The notes under the pieces: generated by a model
Database searches by the model: none
What the model was told of the DNA's origin: nothing
The model's input: the letters and a program-made list of their open reading frames with translations, nothing else
Translations under genes and position numbers: made by a program
Shown: positions 16,217 to 24,820 of the stretch, piece by piece
Position numbering within the stretch: the first letter of the stretch is position 1
How the letters are laid out: every line of letters begins with the position of its first letter
Source of the DNA: Bacillota bacterium
GTDB lineage: Bacteria > Vulcanimicrobiota > JAJTBE01
Reading direction: 5' to 3'
Assembly (NCBI GenBank): GCA_021287065.1
Contig: JAJTBE010000220.1
Coordinates: 1 to 40,705 of the forward strand
DNA: 40,705 nucleotides

Positions 16217-17272
16217 GTGTATATTTTGGCAGTTTGTCCCATTCATAAAAAAGAACTAAACTTACACGCATGGATTTGCCCTGTGTGCGGCAGCGACAGG
16301 TGCGAAGAATGCGAATATATTGAATGTGTTGTTGACGGCAGAAAAAAAGATTACGAATGCTCGTTTAAATGTGAATTTTGTGATGCCATGGCTGGCAATG
16401 ACCGCAAGGTTACCTGTATCATTTGTGGAGCAACGGGCTGCAGCGAATGTATAAGGCCCAACACGATTGACCACAAACCCGTATGCCCCGATTGCGGTTT
16501 TATGTGCGTTTCCTGCGGGAAGACATACACAATGCAGCATATGAAAAGCTGTGATATCTGCCATTCCCATGTATGTTCCATTTGTCAGTCGGGACCTTGC
16601 CATTTGTGCAATAAATCCACCTGCGGCGCTCATTCGTTTATCTGTGCAGGGTGCGGACAACCCACCTGTAAGGAATGCGTCGGCGGTGTTGATGCTGTAA
16701 GCGGTAAGAAATTATGTAAAAACTGCCTCTACAAGTGTAAAAGCTGCGGAAGCCAGGTTCCGGAGGATTCTGTAGTAGTGTGCGCAGAGTGTAATGCTGA
16801 AGTTTGTCCGAAATGTATGAAAAAATGCGATAAGTGCGGAAAAATATACTGCAAGGATCATATCTATCAGTGCAACAACTGCGATAACAACATCTGCGTC
16901 AATCATGGCGATGTGTGTCCTGCCTGCGGCGGGCATTCCTGCAACGAGCATTTTTTCCGCTGTGATATGTGCGGCATAGGGTATTGCAATAAATGCCGTC
17001 CTTACGAAAATGAAAATATATGCAATCTCTGCGACAGCCTCAGTCCGCTGAAAACCAGCGAAGCAAAGGAATTTCTGGAAAGGCTGAAGGAAGCTGACAT
17101 AACCCTCCGGGGCCTCGGCAACTGGTCTTATTCAAAAGGCAGGGAAGTCTTTATATTCTACGGTAAGGGAATGCTTGCCAACTATATTATTGTTGCTGAT
17201 AAAAAGACCGGTAAAATACTGAAAAGCACAAAAATAGGCTTGATGGATAAAATGAAAAAAATGTTTTCGTAA
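16217..17272 (+). CDS. Extremely Cys-rich multi-zinc-ribbon-like protein
   Basis: 351 residues, of which about 50 are Cys, nearly all in CxxC or CxxxxC spacing within the first 280 or so residues (CPVCGSDRCEEC, CKSCGSQVPEDSVVVCAEC, CDKCGKIYCKDH, CNNCDNNICVNH, CPACGGHSCNEH). His residues often replace the last ligand, so a string of zinc ribbons or B-box/RING-like knuckles is likely. The last 75 residues (from about SEAKEFLERLKEAD) form a separate Cys-free domain. No signal peptide. The start is uncertain: GTG 16217 lacks a good ribosome site, while GGGAGG at 16165-16170 lies seven bases before an in-frame CTG at 16178. It follows the permease closely and may belong to that operon. Function unknown. 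Confidence 0.8.
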   Translation: MYILAVCPIHKKELNLHAWICPVCGSDRCEECEYIECVVDGRKKDYECSFKCEFCDAMAGNDRKVTCIICGATGCSECIRPNTIDHKPVCPDCGFMCVSCGKTYTMQHMKSCDICHSHVCSICQSGPCHLCNKSTCGAHSFICAGCGQPTCKECVGGVDAVSGKKLCKNCLYKCKSCGSQVPEDSVVVCAECNAEVCPKCMKKCDKCGKIYCKDHIYQCNNCDNNICVNHGDVCPACGGHSCNEHFFRCDMCGIGYCNKCRPYENENICNLCDSLSPLKTSEAKEFLERLKEADITLRGLGNWSYSKGREVFIFYGKGMLANYIIVADKKTGKILKSTKIGLMDKMKKMFS

Positions 17273-17339
17273 AGAAGGAAATTAACTCCCGATGTGATGA
17301 AACATAGCGAAAATATTTCCTTGAACGGCTGACGCATAA

Positions 17340-18074
17340 ATGACGGAAGATACAACGACTTATCCATCGGTTACTGTAGATATAGTAATTTTTACCATAC
17401 AAAAAGAAGATCTGAATGTTCTTCTCATCAAACGTAAATTCCCGCCTTTTAAAGGCAAATGGGCGATTCCCGGCGGTTTTGTCGGATACGGCGAACCCCT
17501 TGAGGAAGCTGCACTCAGAGAGCTTTACGAAGAAACCGGAGTTAAGGATGTTTACATAGAGCAGCTTTACACCTTCGGAAGCCCGGATAGAGACCCAAGA
17601 AGAAGGGTTATTACCGTATCATATTTCGCCCTGATTTCGTCTGAAAACATTGTTGTAAGGCCCGACAGCGATGTCAGCGATGTAAAATGGCACTCTATAT
17701 ATAAGCTTCCCCGGCTCGCCTTCGACCATGAACATATTCTTAATTACGCTCTTCAGAGACTTCGTAATAAAATTATGTACACCAACGCCGCCTTTCAGCT
17801 TCTTCCTGAGAAATTTACGCTAACGGAACTTCAGAAAGCATACGAAATTATTCTCGGTAAAAAGCTGGACAAACGGAATTTCCGTAAAAAGATACTCTCA
17901 TCAAATTTCCTTGAAATGACCCAGTCAAAAAAAATCGAGGGAAGACACAGACCCGCCAATCTTTACCGTTTTTCGGCAGAAAAAGACGACAACGACTACG
18001 GCACCCCTTTTGATGTGAAGCCAAACGGAAAGAAGCCTGTGGGTGTTGCGGAAGAGAATTTTGACGAAGAATAA
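17340..18074 (+). CDS. NrtR-like Nudix hydrolase/transcription regulator
   Basis: 244 residues. Residues 1-140 are a Nudix domain with an intact box at residues 46-68 (GFVGYGE, then RELYEETGV). Residues about 150-225 form a winged-helix-type segment (FTLTELQKAYEIILGKKLDKRNFRKKIL, then HRPANLYRF), the layout of NrtR-family regulators that sense ADP-ribose-like ligands and control NAD or sugar genes. With the box intact, hydrolase activity toward ADP-ribose is also possible. ATG at 17340 has no strong ribosome site. The neighbours give no obvious target gene. Confidence 0.85.
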   Translation: MTEDTTTYPSVTVDIVIFTIQKEDLNVLLIKRKFPPFKGKWAIPGGFVGYGEPLEEAALRELYEETGVKDVYIEQLYTFGSPDRDPRRRVITVSYFALISSENIVVRPDSDVSDVKWHSIYKLPRLAFDHEHILNYALQRLRNKIMYTNAAFQLLPEKFTLTELQKAYEIILGKKLDKRNFRKKILSSNFLEMTQSKKIEGRHRPANLYRFSAEKDDNDYGTPFDVKPNGKKPVGVAEENFDEE

Positions 18075-18143
18075 CCGGGGTATGGTTTTAACCTCAGGGA
18101 GTCTTGAAATTATACCGGTTTTGATGAGTTATGTCCGGTTGTT

Positions 18144-19613
18144 TCATTTTACAAGTTTTTTATACTCTTCAAGATTTCTGATAAAGTCAAAATCTCTGTT
18201 TTTTGCCACTGCAACTTCTATTCTTCTTCTGTTGCCGTTCAGGGCAATGGATTTCCTGATGCACTTCAGGGCATCTGCGCCGTCTTTCATCAGACAGTAT
18301 TCCCCGGCTATGGCAAAGTATATTTCGTCCATGGATTTGGGGGAGGTGTGGAGAAGATTTGTCAGGATGTTCAGCGCTTTTTTATACTCACCCTGTTTGT
18401 TGAACCATGAAGCTCTTACCACAACCAGATCTGCAATGATGAACGAACCGAGTTTGGTTTTCTGTATTTCTTCTGCTTTTTTCAGGTAAACATCAGCTTT
18501 GTCCAGTCTGTTTCTTTCAACTTCAAGCTGCGCCATGCTTGTGTAATAATTGGCGAGATTTTCATCTGCAGCTTCCTGATTGCCCATATTGCGGAGAATT
18601 TTCACATAATCGAGGGTTTTTTTCAGAGTTTTTTCCGCCTGATCAAATTTATCCTGAAAAGTCAAACTTCCGCCATACTGAAGATACAAAGCGGCAAGCT
18701 CAATGGCGGACATTACATCTCCGGGCACAGGAGCAAGCTGGGAAGCTGTTTTATACTCTTTTTCGGCGTTAGCGTATTCTTTTTCCATTTCCCAGAATTC
18801 GCCATAGACCCTGTGAAGCACATACAACTGATTCTGATCGGCTTTTTTCAGCGAATCTTCAATGATTTTTCTGGACTGTTCAGTCTCTCCGTAATCATAC
18901 ATCAGAATTGCATATTCAGAGAGCATCTGGGGATCCGATTTCCGGGCTTCCAAATCCCTTCTGGCAAGGGTGATAACCTTTTCTTTATCCTTTTTGTCAA
19001 TAATATTCTGCAAAAGCACAAGTCTGCCCTGATTCCTTATTCCGTCCATTTCATGCTCCGCATCGGGATTTTTCAGGGCAAGTTCAAGATTCATAGCTTT
19101 TTCCGCAAAATCATGAGCTTCCTTCATTTTGCCCAGCCTGTAGCAGGTCAGGGCGATTCCATAACAGACCTCGCAATCATCAGCCTTTACCTTCAGCAGT
19201 CCGAGAAAAATCTTTTCTGCCTCAGTCATATTTTCATCATAAAAATAATCGTAGGCAAGAAATTTCTTTGCGGAAAAATTATTGGGATCTACCACAAGGG
19301 CTTTCTGAAAATAACCGGCGGATTTTTTGTAATTCCCTCTGCCTCTTTCTATTACGCCATAAAAATAATAACTCTCAGGCTTTTCTTTCATTCCTGAAAG
19401 GAGCTTTTCTGCCTTGTTGAAATTGCCTCGGCTTATCTCTTCCCTTACTTTCCGGAAATCATCCTGAACAAATGCCGGTGGAGAAGGTGTATGAACAGAG
19501 GGCTGTAAGGCAGCTTTATTGCTGCAGGCAGTTGCCATGGAGAAGAAAAAGAGAAGAATAAATAAAGCCAGACTGCGGTTTTTTAAAAACATAAAATTAT
19601 CTGTTCCTGCCAT
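18144..19613 (-). CDS. TPR-repeat lipoprotein
   Basis: 489 residues. The N-terminus has a hydrophobic stretch (LALFILLFFFSMATAC) ending in a permissive lipobox, so it is probably a membrane-anchored lipoprotein. The rest is a series of helical tetratricopeptide repeats (YYFYGVIERGRGNYKKSAGYFQKALVVDPNN, CYGIALTCYRLGKMKEAHDFAEKAM, ANAEKEYKTASQLAPVPG). Such proteins scaffold envelope or secretion complexes, and the partner here is unknown. ATG 19613 has AAGGA six or seven bases upstream. An internal ATG at 19592 would also give a complete signal. It is convergent with the Nudix regulator. Confidence 0.85.
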   Translation of the reverse strand: MAGTDNFMFLKNRSLALFILLFFFSMATACSNKAALQPSVHTPSPPAFVQDDFRKVREEISRGNFNKAEKLLSGMKEKPESYYFYGVIERGRGNYKKSAGYFQKALVVDPNNFSAKKFLAYDYFYDENMTEAEKIFLGLLKVKADDCEVCYGIALTCYRLGKMKEAHDFAEKAMNLELALKNPDAEHEMDGIRNQGRLVLLQNIIDKKDKEKVITLARRDLEARKSDPQMLSEYAILMYDYGETEQSRKIIEDSLKKADQNQLYVLHRVYGEFWEMEKEYANAEKEYKTASQLAPVPGDVMSAIELAALYLQYGGSLTFQDKFDQAEKTLKKTLDYVKILRNMGNQEAADENLANYYTSMAQLEVERNRLDKADVYLKKAEEIQKTKLGSFIIADLVVVRASWFNKQGEYKKALNILTNLLHTSPKSMDEIYFAIAGEYCLMKDGADALKCIRKSIALNGNRRRIEVAVAKNRDFDFIRNLEEYKKLVK

Positions 19614-19662
19614 ATTGAGTCCTTATATTGCTGAATTTTTGCTTTTGCTCACATTTTTTTTT

Positions 19663-19731
19663 GGTAATCTCCGTAAGCTGGGTCTTTGGCTGCTGTAACC
19701 TGTTACATTCTTGATTTTGCAACTATTTACC
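19663..19731 (-). promoter_or_regulatory. Possible structured 5' leader of the TPR lipoprotein mRNA
   Basis: On the minus strand GGTAA at about 19727-19731 can pair with TTACC at 19663-19667. Inside lie a TGTAA/TTACA hairpin and the stretch GCCAAAGACCC. The fold sits about 50 bases before the gene start. It has a vague look of a c-di-GMP-I (GEMM) type aptamer, but conserved positions do not line up well enough to claim it. Confidence 0.2.
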
Positions 19732-19793
19732 TTGCAATTTTTTATGCTTCTTTGTAAAGATTGTGTAAAATTCCGAATCTCCCACACCCTCCC

Positions 19794-20397
19794 CAATGCA
19801 ACTGAATTAGCAAAAACCACCCTAATCCCCAATGCCACTGAATTAGTAAAATTTGCTCAAATCCCCAAGCCCAATACTCTTGTTTTTCAAGGAGGGAGGT
19901 TCGGAGGGAAACCCGCTTTTCCAAAAAAGCGTGGTTCCCTCTGACGGTTCCCGATCCCCCCGGTCCCTGGTCGGTCCCCAATTCAAAAGTTTTGGGATGG
20001 CGGGTGCCTGCCTGCAGGGTGGGCGCGAGGAAACTTTTTTCAAAAAAGTTTTCTCCGGGAGCTTGGCAAGCGGTTAAAATTCTCGTGATCGATCAGATTA
20101 ATTCATACCTTAATTCATGGGCATTGCCCTAATCCCCCAGCCCAATACTCTTGTTTTTCAAGGAGGGAGGTTCGGAGGGAAACCCGCTTTTCCAAAAAAG
20201 TGTGGTTCCCTCTGACGGTCCCTAACCCCCCCGTCCCCGGTCGGTCCCTGATTCCAAAAGTTTTGGGATGGCGGGTGCTTGCCCGCAGGGTGGGCGCGAG
20301 GAAACTTTTTTCAAAAAAGTTTTCTCTGGGAGCTGGGCATGCGGTTACAATTCTCGTGATCGATCAGGTAAATCCATGTCTTAATTCATGGGCATTG
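19794..20397 (-). repeat. Dispersed hairpin repeat, two copies in series (reverse orientation)
   Basis: Starts with CAATGCAACTGAATTAG at 19794, repeats a second right end (CAATGCCACTGAATTAG) near 19832, then has the full hairpin modules and a TTAATTCATGGGCATTG end at about 20110-20126. Without a new right end it restarts with the CCCAATACTC segment and runs through a second set of hairpins to TTAATTCATGGGCATTG at 20381-20397. The outside flanks read ACCCTCCC and CCCCTCCC (7 of 8 match), a possible target duplication, though low in complexity. Confidence 0.88.
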
Positions 20398-20640
20398 CCC
20401 CTCCCCGACAATCCTGTCTTTATGGTGTTTTTCATAGAACATGGACAGCTTCTTCTTCAGGATTTCTCAGGTGAACCGGCAAGGAAGTTTGAGTTTTAGG
20501 GGAAGTGAATATCGGCTTTTTTGGCGGATCTGACAAAATTTATGGCGGAATGGACGGAAAATTGTGGCGGAAACGCCGTAAAATATAGGCCCATTGATTC
20601 ATTTTCGCCCGCTTTCTTCAGGATTATAATTAAAATATCA
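20398..20640. other. Intergenic stretch with a possible gene remnant
   Basis: A frame from about 20410 to 20499 reads DNPVFMVFFIEHGQLLLQDFSGEPARKFEF before a stop. It looks like the C-terminal end of a coding sequence but has no start, because the repeat runs straight into it. It may be the tail of a gene cut by the repeat insertion. I recognise no family and nothing else here. Confidence 0.3.
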
Positions 20641-20661
20641 AATCGGAGCGGGGGGATAAAA

Positions 20662-20985
20662 ATGGGCAAAGTTGCATCATTTGCAGGTTTTCTGATGATA
20701 ATGGCAGCTTTGATTTTCGGTTTTCTGTCATTGGTAACCGTCTTTGATCCGGCAAAACCATCCCAGCAATACGACTACTTCGGACGCCCACTGACCGAGA
20801 GGTCTTTAATAGCACGGATAATACTGGCTAACGACAGGCCTTCCCCCGGTTTTCTATGGGAACTCTTCGATACGGTTATCTTTTTTGGACTGTTTTTTGC
20901 CGGCGGAAAATTAATGGCATACGACCCGGATTTATCAGAGATAAAAGATAAAAAATCAGAACCCCGGGGAAGCGCCTGGGGGTGA
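20662..20985 (+). CDS. Small membrane protein of unknown function
   Basis: 107 residues with two predicted membrane helices (FAGFLMIMAALIFGFLSLV near the start, and LFDTVIFFGLFFAGGKLMA near residue 75) joined by a polar loop (VFDPAKPSQQYDYFGRPLTERSL), and a charged tail. The start at ATG 20662 is chosen for the GGGGGGA ribosome site six bases upstream. The frame is open further upstream but that part lacks a site. No neighbours share its direction closely, and no family is recognised. Confidence 0.65.
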   Translation: MGKVASFAGFLMIMAALIFGFLSLVTVFDPAKPSQQYDYFGRPLTERSLIARIILANDRPSPGFLWELFDTVIFFGLFFAGGKLMAYDPDLSEIKDKKSEPRGSAWG

Positions 20986-21463
20986 GCGGGTATAATATTT
21001 GTTTATGCCTCACATGATTTGCAGGTATGTTGTATGTCAAAATTCAAAAAACGAGTTTTGGTGCCGCCTGTATGTAAAGGAAGTAATCCGTTGATAAGGA
21101 AATTGTAATATTGGTGTTGCTTCCGGAAAAACGATTGAGCCGTAAGCTGAAATGCTGACTATAAAATATAATGGTACAAATTATTCCGATTATCAAAGCA
21201 TCGTCGGCAGCGCTCTCGATATTTTATCTGCTGTTGATAATTCTTCCGTTGAAAATGTTTTTCAGAAAATCCATAATCAGGGAAGGGATATTTTCAGACA
21301 GCGGATTTTTAACAATACAAAATTCAACAGTATTCCACTTGAAGTATCACGAACCGGACGAAGTATGTTGATTTTTCTATTTACTAAATTTTGTGCCGGA
21401 TATGTGCCAAAATGCTTCTATTTACCCCCTGTTTTTTCATATTTTCCCCATCCCCCCGAAAAC
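20986..21463. other. Intergenic stretch, only weak open frames
   Basis: Two overlapping short frames (21152-21490 and 21171-21371) have no ribosome site, and the longer runs into the tRNA-His terminator, so neither is called. The part near 21390-21460 resembles the sequence downstream of tRNA-Thr (see findings). Confidence 0.4.
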
Positions 21464-21499
21464 AAAAAACCCACCAGACATTATATCTGACGGGTTTTT
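21464..21499 (-). terminator. Intrinsic terminator for the tRNA cluster
   Basis: On the minus strand AAACCCGTCAGA and TCTGGTGGGTTT pair with one wobble, followed by a T run, just after tRNA-His. Confidence 0.8.
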
Positions 21500-21504
21500 G
21501 TGAG

Positions 21505-21579
21505 GGTGAATGAGGGGATTTGAACCCCCGACCCCTGGTTCCACAGACCAGTGCTCTAAACCACTGAGCTACATTCACC
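21505..21579 (-). tRNA. tRNA-His (anticodon GTG)
   Basis: 75-nt cloverleaf on the minus strand including the extra 5' G (G-1, opposite C73) that marks tRNA-His. Acceptor GTGAATG/CATTCAC, anticodon stem CTGGT/ACCAG with loop CTGTGGA. CCA is not encoded. Last gene of the Pro-Arg-His cluster. Confidence 0.95.
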
Positions 21580-21649
21580 GTTTTTGCTTTTAATCCGGTG
21601 CCGCAATCTACCGGCGCTTGTCGGACATCGTATCCGGCAATAATAGAAG

Positions 21650-21722
<73 letters not shown>

Positions 21723-21736
21723 GTGCGCCGGTAAGA

Positions 21737-21811
21737 TCGAGGTGAGTGGATTTGAACCACCGACCTTCTGCTCCCAAAGCAGACGCGCTAGCCAAACTGC
21801 GCTACACCTCG
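21737..21811 (-). tRNA. tRNA-Pro (anticodon TGG)
   Basis: 75-nt cloverleaf on the minus strand: acceptor CGAGGTG/CACCTCG, D stem GCGC/GCGC, anticodon stem TCTGC/GCAGA with loop TTTGGGA, T arm GGTGG TTCAAAT CCACT. Anticodon TGG. CCA is not encoded. First gene of the cluster, directly after a strong promoter. Confidence 0.95.
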
Positions 21812-21826
21812 TTTAAAAGCAAACAT

Positions 21827-21855
21827 AGTATAACCAAAAACCATGTTACAGTCAA
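21827..21855 (-). promoter_or_regulatory. Sigma-70-type promoter of the tRNA Pro-Arg-His cluster
   Basis: Minus strand: -35 box TTGACT (21850-21855), a 17-base spacer, and -10 box TATACT (21827-21832), ending 15 bases before the mature tRNA-Pro 5' end. Sequence and spacing are near consensus, which shows what a housekeeping promoter looks like in this genome. Confidence 0.85.
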
Positions 21856-22004
21856 GACTTTTTTTAAACTTTTTTTCCCGCAAATCACAATAGGCAAATA
21901 AAGAAGGAATAAGGAAGGTTTATTTGAATTTTACAGTCTTAACGGGATATAAAAGGGCATTGTGGATACAATCCGCAAAGCTCCGGTTTTTAAGTTCCGG
22001 TTAT

Positions 22005-22075
22005 GTCATCCTGAACACAGCGAAGGATCTCACAGCAGAGATTTGAGAGGTTCTTCACTTCGTTCAGAGTGGCAA
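22005..22075 (+). repeat. Short inverted-repeat element (GTCATCCTGAAC type)
   Basis: Begins GTCATCCTGAACACAGCG and ends with CTTCACTTCGTTCAGAGTGG, which is an imperfect inverted copy. This looks like the small intergenic palindromic element with GTCATCCTGA ends that is scattered in many bacterial genomes. It sits between the tRNA promoter and malQ. Confidence 0.6.
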
Positions 22076-22118
22076 TATCCGTAAATCCTGTCTTTATCTG
22101 AATTAATGGAGGAAATGG

Positions 22119-23870
22119 ATGACTGTCGAAGCTCTGAAAAAAGGAAAAATCGAAGAACTTTTCAATGGACTGCCCACATCCGAAGCATGGCACAAAGTGG
22201 GAACACACAGACGTTTTGGAACGCTTATGCCTCTTTCGCAGATTCGTTCGAAACGCAATCACGGAATCGGCGACTTTGGCGATCTCCCTGCATTTGCAAA
22301 ATTCTGCCGTTCATTCGGCTGCAGCATCATACAGATTCTTCCCATCAATGATATGGGAAAAGGCGAAACCCCTTATTCATCTCTTTCAGCTTTCGCCCTC
22401 GATCCGGTTTACATAGCACTGGACGGCGTGGCAGAACTTAAAGGGGAAGCGGTAAGCGAAGAAGTTAAAAAATTCTTTGCCGACAATGCAGAACGCATTT
22501 ACAACCTCAGAAAACAGGGCAGAATTAAGGTTGAGGGCATAAGATCATACAAGCTGGAAGCTCTGAGAATTGCCTTCGGCGAATTCGTAAAAAGCAACAG
22601 CAAAAAGAAAAGCGAACTGTGGAAAGCTTTTGAAGCTTTCAAAAAGGAAAATTCCTACTGGCTCGAAGACTATGCACTCTTCAGAGCATTAAAGGAAAAA
22701 TTCTGCTGGGATTCATGGGAAAAGTGGCCCAAAGAGGCAAAAGAACATTCAACCAAAAAGCTGCTTAAAGAAAACGCCGACGAGACTGAATTCGGCTGCT
22801 ATATCCAGTGGCTGGCATACAAACAGCTTAAAGAAGCCCACGATGCCTGCTTTGCAGAAGGCGTTCTGATTAAAGGCGATCTGCCCCTTCTGGTGGATTA
22901 TGAAAGCGCCGATGTCTGGGCGCATCCCGAATATTTCAAAAGAGAACTCTGCGGCGGCGCTCCGCCGGACCAGTACAGCTTTATGGGACAGAACTGGGGA
23001 ATGCCCCCCTACAACTGGGAAAACCTCCAGAAAGACGATTTTATCTGGTGGAGAAAAAGACTTCAGTATGCAGAAAACTTCTATGATATTTTCCGTATCG
23101 ACCATGTGGTTGGTCTTTTCCGTATATGGAGCATTCCGATTACAGAAGAATTCCCCAGAGGCAAAAAAGCGGGCAAACACGGATTCTTTGATCCTCAGGA
23201 CAATGGCAGGGGAAATCACAAACCCGTATGGGAGCATCAGGGAAGAACCCTTCTTTCAATGATGGTTGAATCCACAAAGATGCTTCCCATTGGCGAAGAT
23301 CTGGGAACCATCCCCTATGTATGCCGTAAAACCCTGTCGGATCTGGGAATTCCCGGATACAAAGTCATCATCTGGGAAAGAGACTGGACCGATGATGAAA
23401 ACGACATGCCCTTCTTTGTGCCGGAGGAATATCCCTATATTTCCATGGCAACATCAACAACCCACGATTTCTTCACTCTTCCCGGCTGGTGGATTCAGAA
23501 AGACACCGATCCCAAAAAACTGGAAGCTGCGGAAGAACTGAAAACAGCCTTCTGGCATTTCCTCGGCGGCGAAGGTGAAAGACCCGCCCGCTACACAGAC
23601 AGGCTTCATAAAAAGATCCTCGAAAAACTTTTCCACTCAAATTCAGTATTCCTGATTATGCCCTTCAACGACCTTTGGGGAGTTGCCTACGGCATGTTCG
23701 GCGAGGATCCGGCTATGGACAGAATCAATGATCCGGACGCACCGGAAAACCCCAACAACTGGACAGGTAAAATGCCAATAGAAATGGAAGCTCTGCCTAT
23801 GCATCCCATTCTGGTTACCAAATATGATTTCATCAGAAATCTGGTTGAAGAAAGCGGCAGAATAGGCTGA
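22119..23870 (+). CDS. malQ: 4-alpha-glucanotransferase (amylomaltase, GH77)
   Basis: Disproportionating enzyme that transfers glucan chains between maltodextrins in glycogen or starch use. The 583-residue protein has the GH77 landmarks: IGDFGDLPAFAKF, TPYSSLSAFALDPVYI, GDLPLLVDYESADVWAHPE, FRIDHVVGLFRIW with the nucleophile Asp, IGEDLGTIP with the acid/base Glu, and the THDFFTLPGWW segment near the third acidic site. ATG at 22119 has GGAGG upstream. No other glycogen genes lie nearby. A terminator follows at 23904. Confidence 0.95.
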   Translation: MTVEALKKGKIEELFNGLPTSEAWHKVGTHRRFGTLMPLSQIRSKRNHGIGDFGDLPAFAKFCRSFGCSIIQILPINDMGKGETPYSSLSAFALDPVYIALDGVAELKGEAVSEEVKKFFADNAERIYNLRKQGRIKVEGIRSYKLEALRIAFGEFVKSNSKKKSELWKAFEAFKKENSYWLEDYALFRALKEKFCWDSWEKWPKEAKEHSTKKLLKENADETEFGCYIQWLAYKQLKEAHDACFAEGVLIKGDLPLLVDYESADVWAHPEYFKRELCGGAPPDQYSFMGQNWGMPPYNWENLQKDDFIWWRKRLQYAENFYDIFRIDHVVGLFRIWSIPITEEFPRGKKAGKHGFFDPQDNGRGNHKPVWEHQGRTLLSMMVESTKMLPIGEDLGTIPYVCRKTLSDLGIPGYKVIIWERDWTDDENDMPFFVPEEYPYISMATSTTHDFFTLPGWWIQKDTDPKKLEAAEELKTAFWHFLGGEGERPARYTDRLHKKILEKLFHSNSVFLIMPFNDLWGVAYGMFGEDPAMDRINDPDAPENPNNWTGKMPIEMEALPMHPILVTKYDFIRNLVEESGRIG

Positions 23871-23903
23871 TTTCCGTTAAACATAAACAATGAAAAACTC
23901 ACA

Positions 23904-23941
23904 AATGCCATGTCCGGTTAGCTGGGCATGGCATGGTTTTT
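23904..23941 (+). terminator. Intrinsic terminator after malQ
   Basis: ATGCCATG and CATGGCAT pair perfectly, extended by an inner CC/GG, and are followed by GGTTTTTG. Confidence 0.75.
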
Positions 23942-24009
23942 GAAACTGTATCCACCTGCCGGCTTATCGGCATTTTCCGCGGATTTAACAACAGGATAGC
24001 TTCATCAGC

Positions 24010-24666
24010 ATGTCTTTAAAATTCAAAATAGGATTATTCCTTTATAATTTCATATACAATTTCCTCGAGTTTCTGTTTTTCTTCACCAGCTACTGGTGGT
24101 GGAAGTTCACTGTACTCAGGACTTTTCATTATTTTGACAAAAATTCTTACAGGATAATGAAAAGTGAAAAATCCGCGGTAACCGGTTTGTCTGAGAGGAC
24201 ATTCACATACGGCGAAACCGGAGCGCTGACGACAAAACTGATTCTTCAGGAGATTAATCCCAAAAAGAATGCTCTTTTGTATGATCTGGGGTGCGGCAGA
24301 GGTTCATTTCTTTTTGCAGCCAACTTTATTTTTGATTTAAGGGGAGTGGGAATAGAAATTTTCACTCCATACACGGAGATTGGCAGAAAGCTGAGAAAGT
24401 CGCTTAAAACCGCAGGAGTAAGCTTCAGAAACGAAAACATAGCCGATTCCGAGATTTCCGATGCCGATATTGTTTTCTGTGCCGGCACCACATTTGATAA
24501 ACCTCTTATTGATACAATCGTCGGCAAACTGAAGGATCTGAAAATGGGCGCCATAGTCATTTTTGTCCACAATCAGATCAAAGATGAGGATTTTATACTT
24601 ATTAATGAAGGCAGTTTCCCTTTTTCATGGGGAACGGATAAGGTTTATTTTTACAGGAAGAAATAG
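24010..24666 (+). CDS. Membrane-anchored class I SAM-dependent methyltransferase
   Basis: 218 residues. Residues about 5-40 are hydrophobic and aromatic (FLYNFIYNFLEFLFFFTSYWWWKF), a likely membrane anchor. The rest is a Rossmann methyltransferase: motif I YDLGCGRGSFLFAA, then GVGIEIFTPY with the ribose-binding acidic residue at the end of strand 2, ENIADSEISDADIVF, and a late strand GAIVIFVHN. The pattern resembles small DOT1-like or ATP-synthase-c-lysine methyltransferase relatives, so a protein lysine target is possible but unproven. The ATG at 24010 has only a weak AGGA site. Confidence 0.75.
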   Translation: MSLKFKIGLFLYNFIYNFLEFLFFFTSYWWWKFTVLRTFHYFDKNSYRIMKSEKSAVTGLSERTFTYGETGALTTKLILQEINPKKNALLYDLGCGRGSFLFAANFIFDLRGVGIEIFTPYTEIGRKLRKSLKTAGVSFRNENIADSEISDADIVFCAGTTFDKPLIDTIVGKLKDLKMGAIVIFVHNQIKDEDFILINEGSFPFSWGTDKVYFYRKK

Positions 24667-24674
24667 AATCTCCC

Positions 24675-24797
24675 AAACTCCGGAAACCGGGACCATCAGA
24701 GGAAACCACGCTTTTTTGGAAAAGCGGGGTTACCCTCCGAACCTCCCTCCTTGAAAAACAGGAGTATTGGGTTGGGAATTTGAGTGGTTTTTACTGA
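24675..24797 (+). repeat. Truncated dispersed hairpin repeat
   Basis: Keeps the ACCACGCTTTTTTGG hairpin, the CCTCCGAACCTCCCTCC block and the CAGGAGTATTGGG segment. It has neither the left modules nor the terminal CAGTGGCATTG. Confidence 0.75.
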
Positions 24798-24820
24798 AAC
24801 GATGTTATCGAAAGATAACC

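Noticed and set aside
18075-18143. Terminator between the Nudix regulator and the TPR gene
   Set aside because: An AACCGG..TAT/ATACCGGTTTT pairing exists but needs a two-base bulge and a long loop. Support is too weak to list.
21152-21490. 112-codon frame upstream of the tRNA-His terminator
   Set aside because: It has no ribosome site and runs into the tRNA terminator. A second frame overlaps it, and neither shows protein-like conservation I can recognise.
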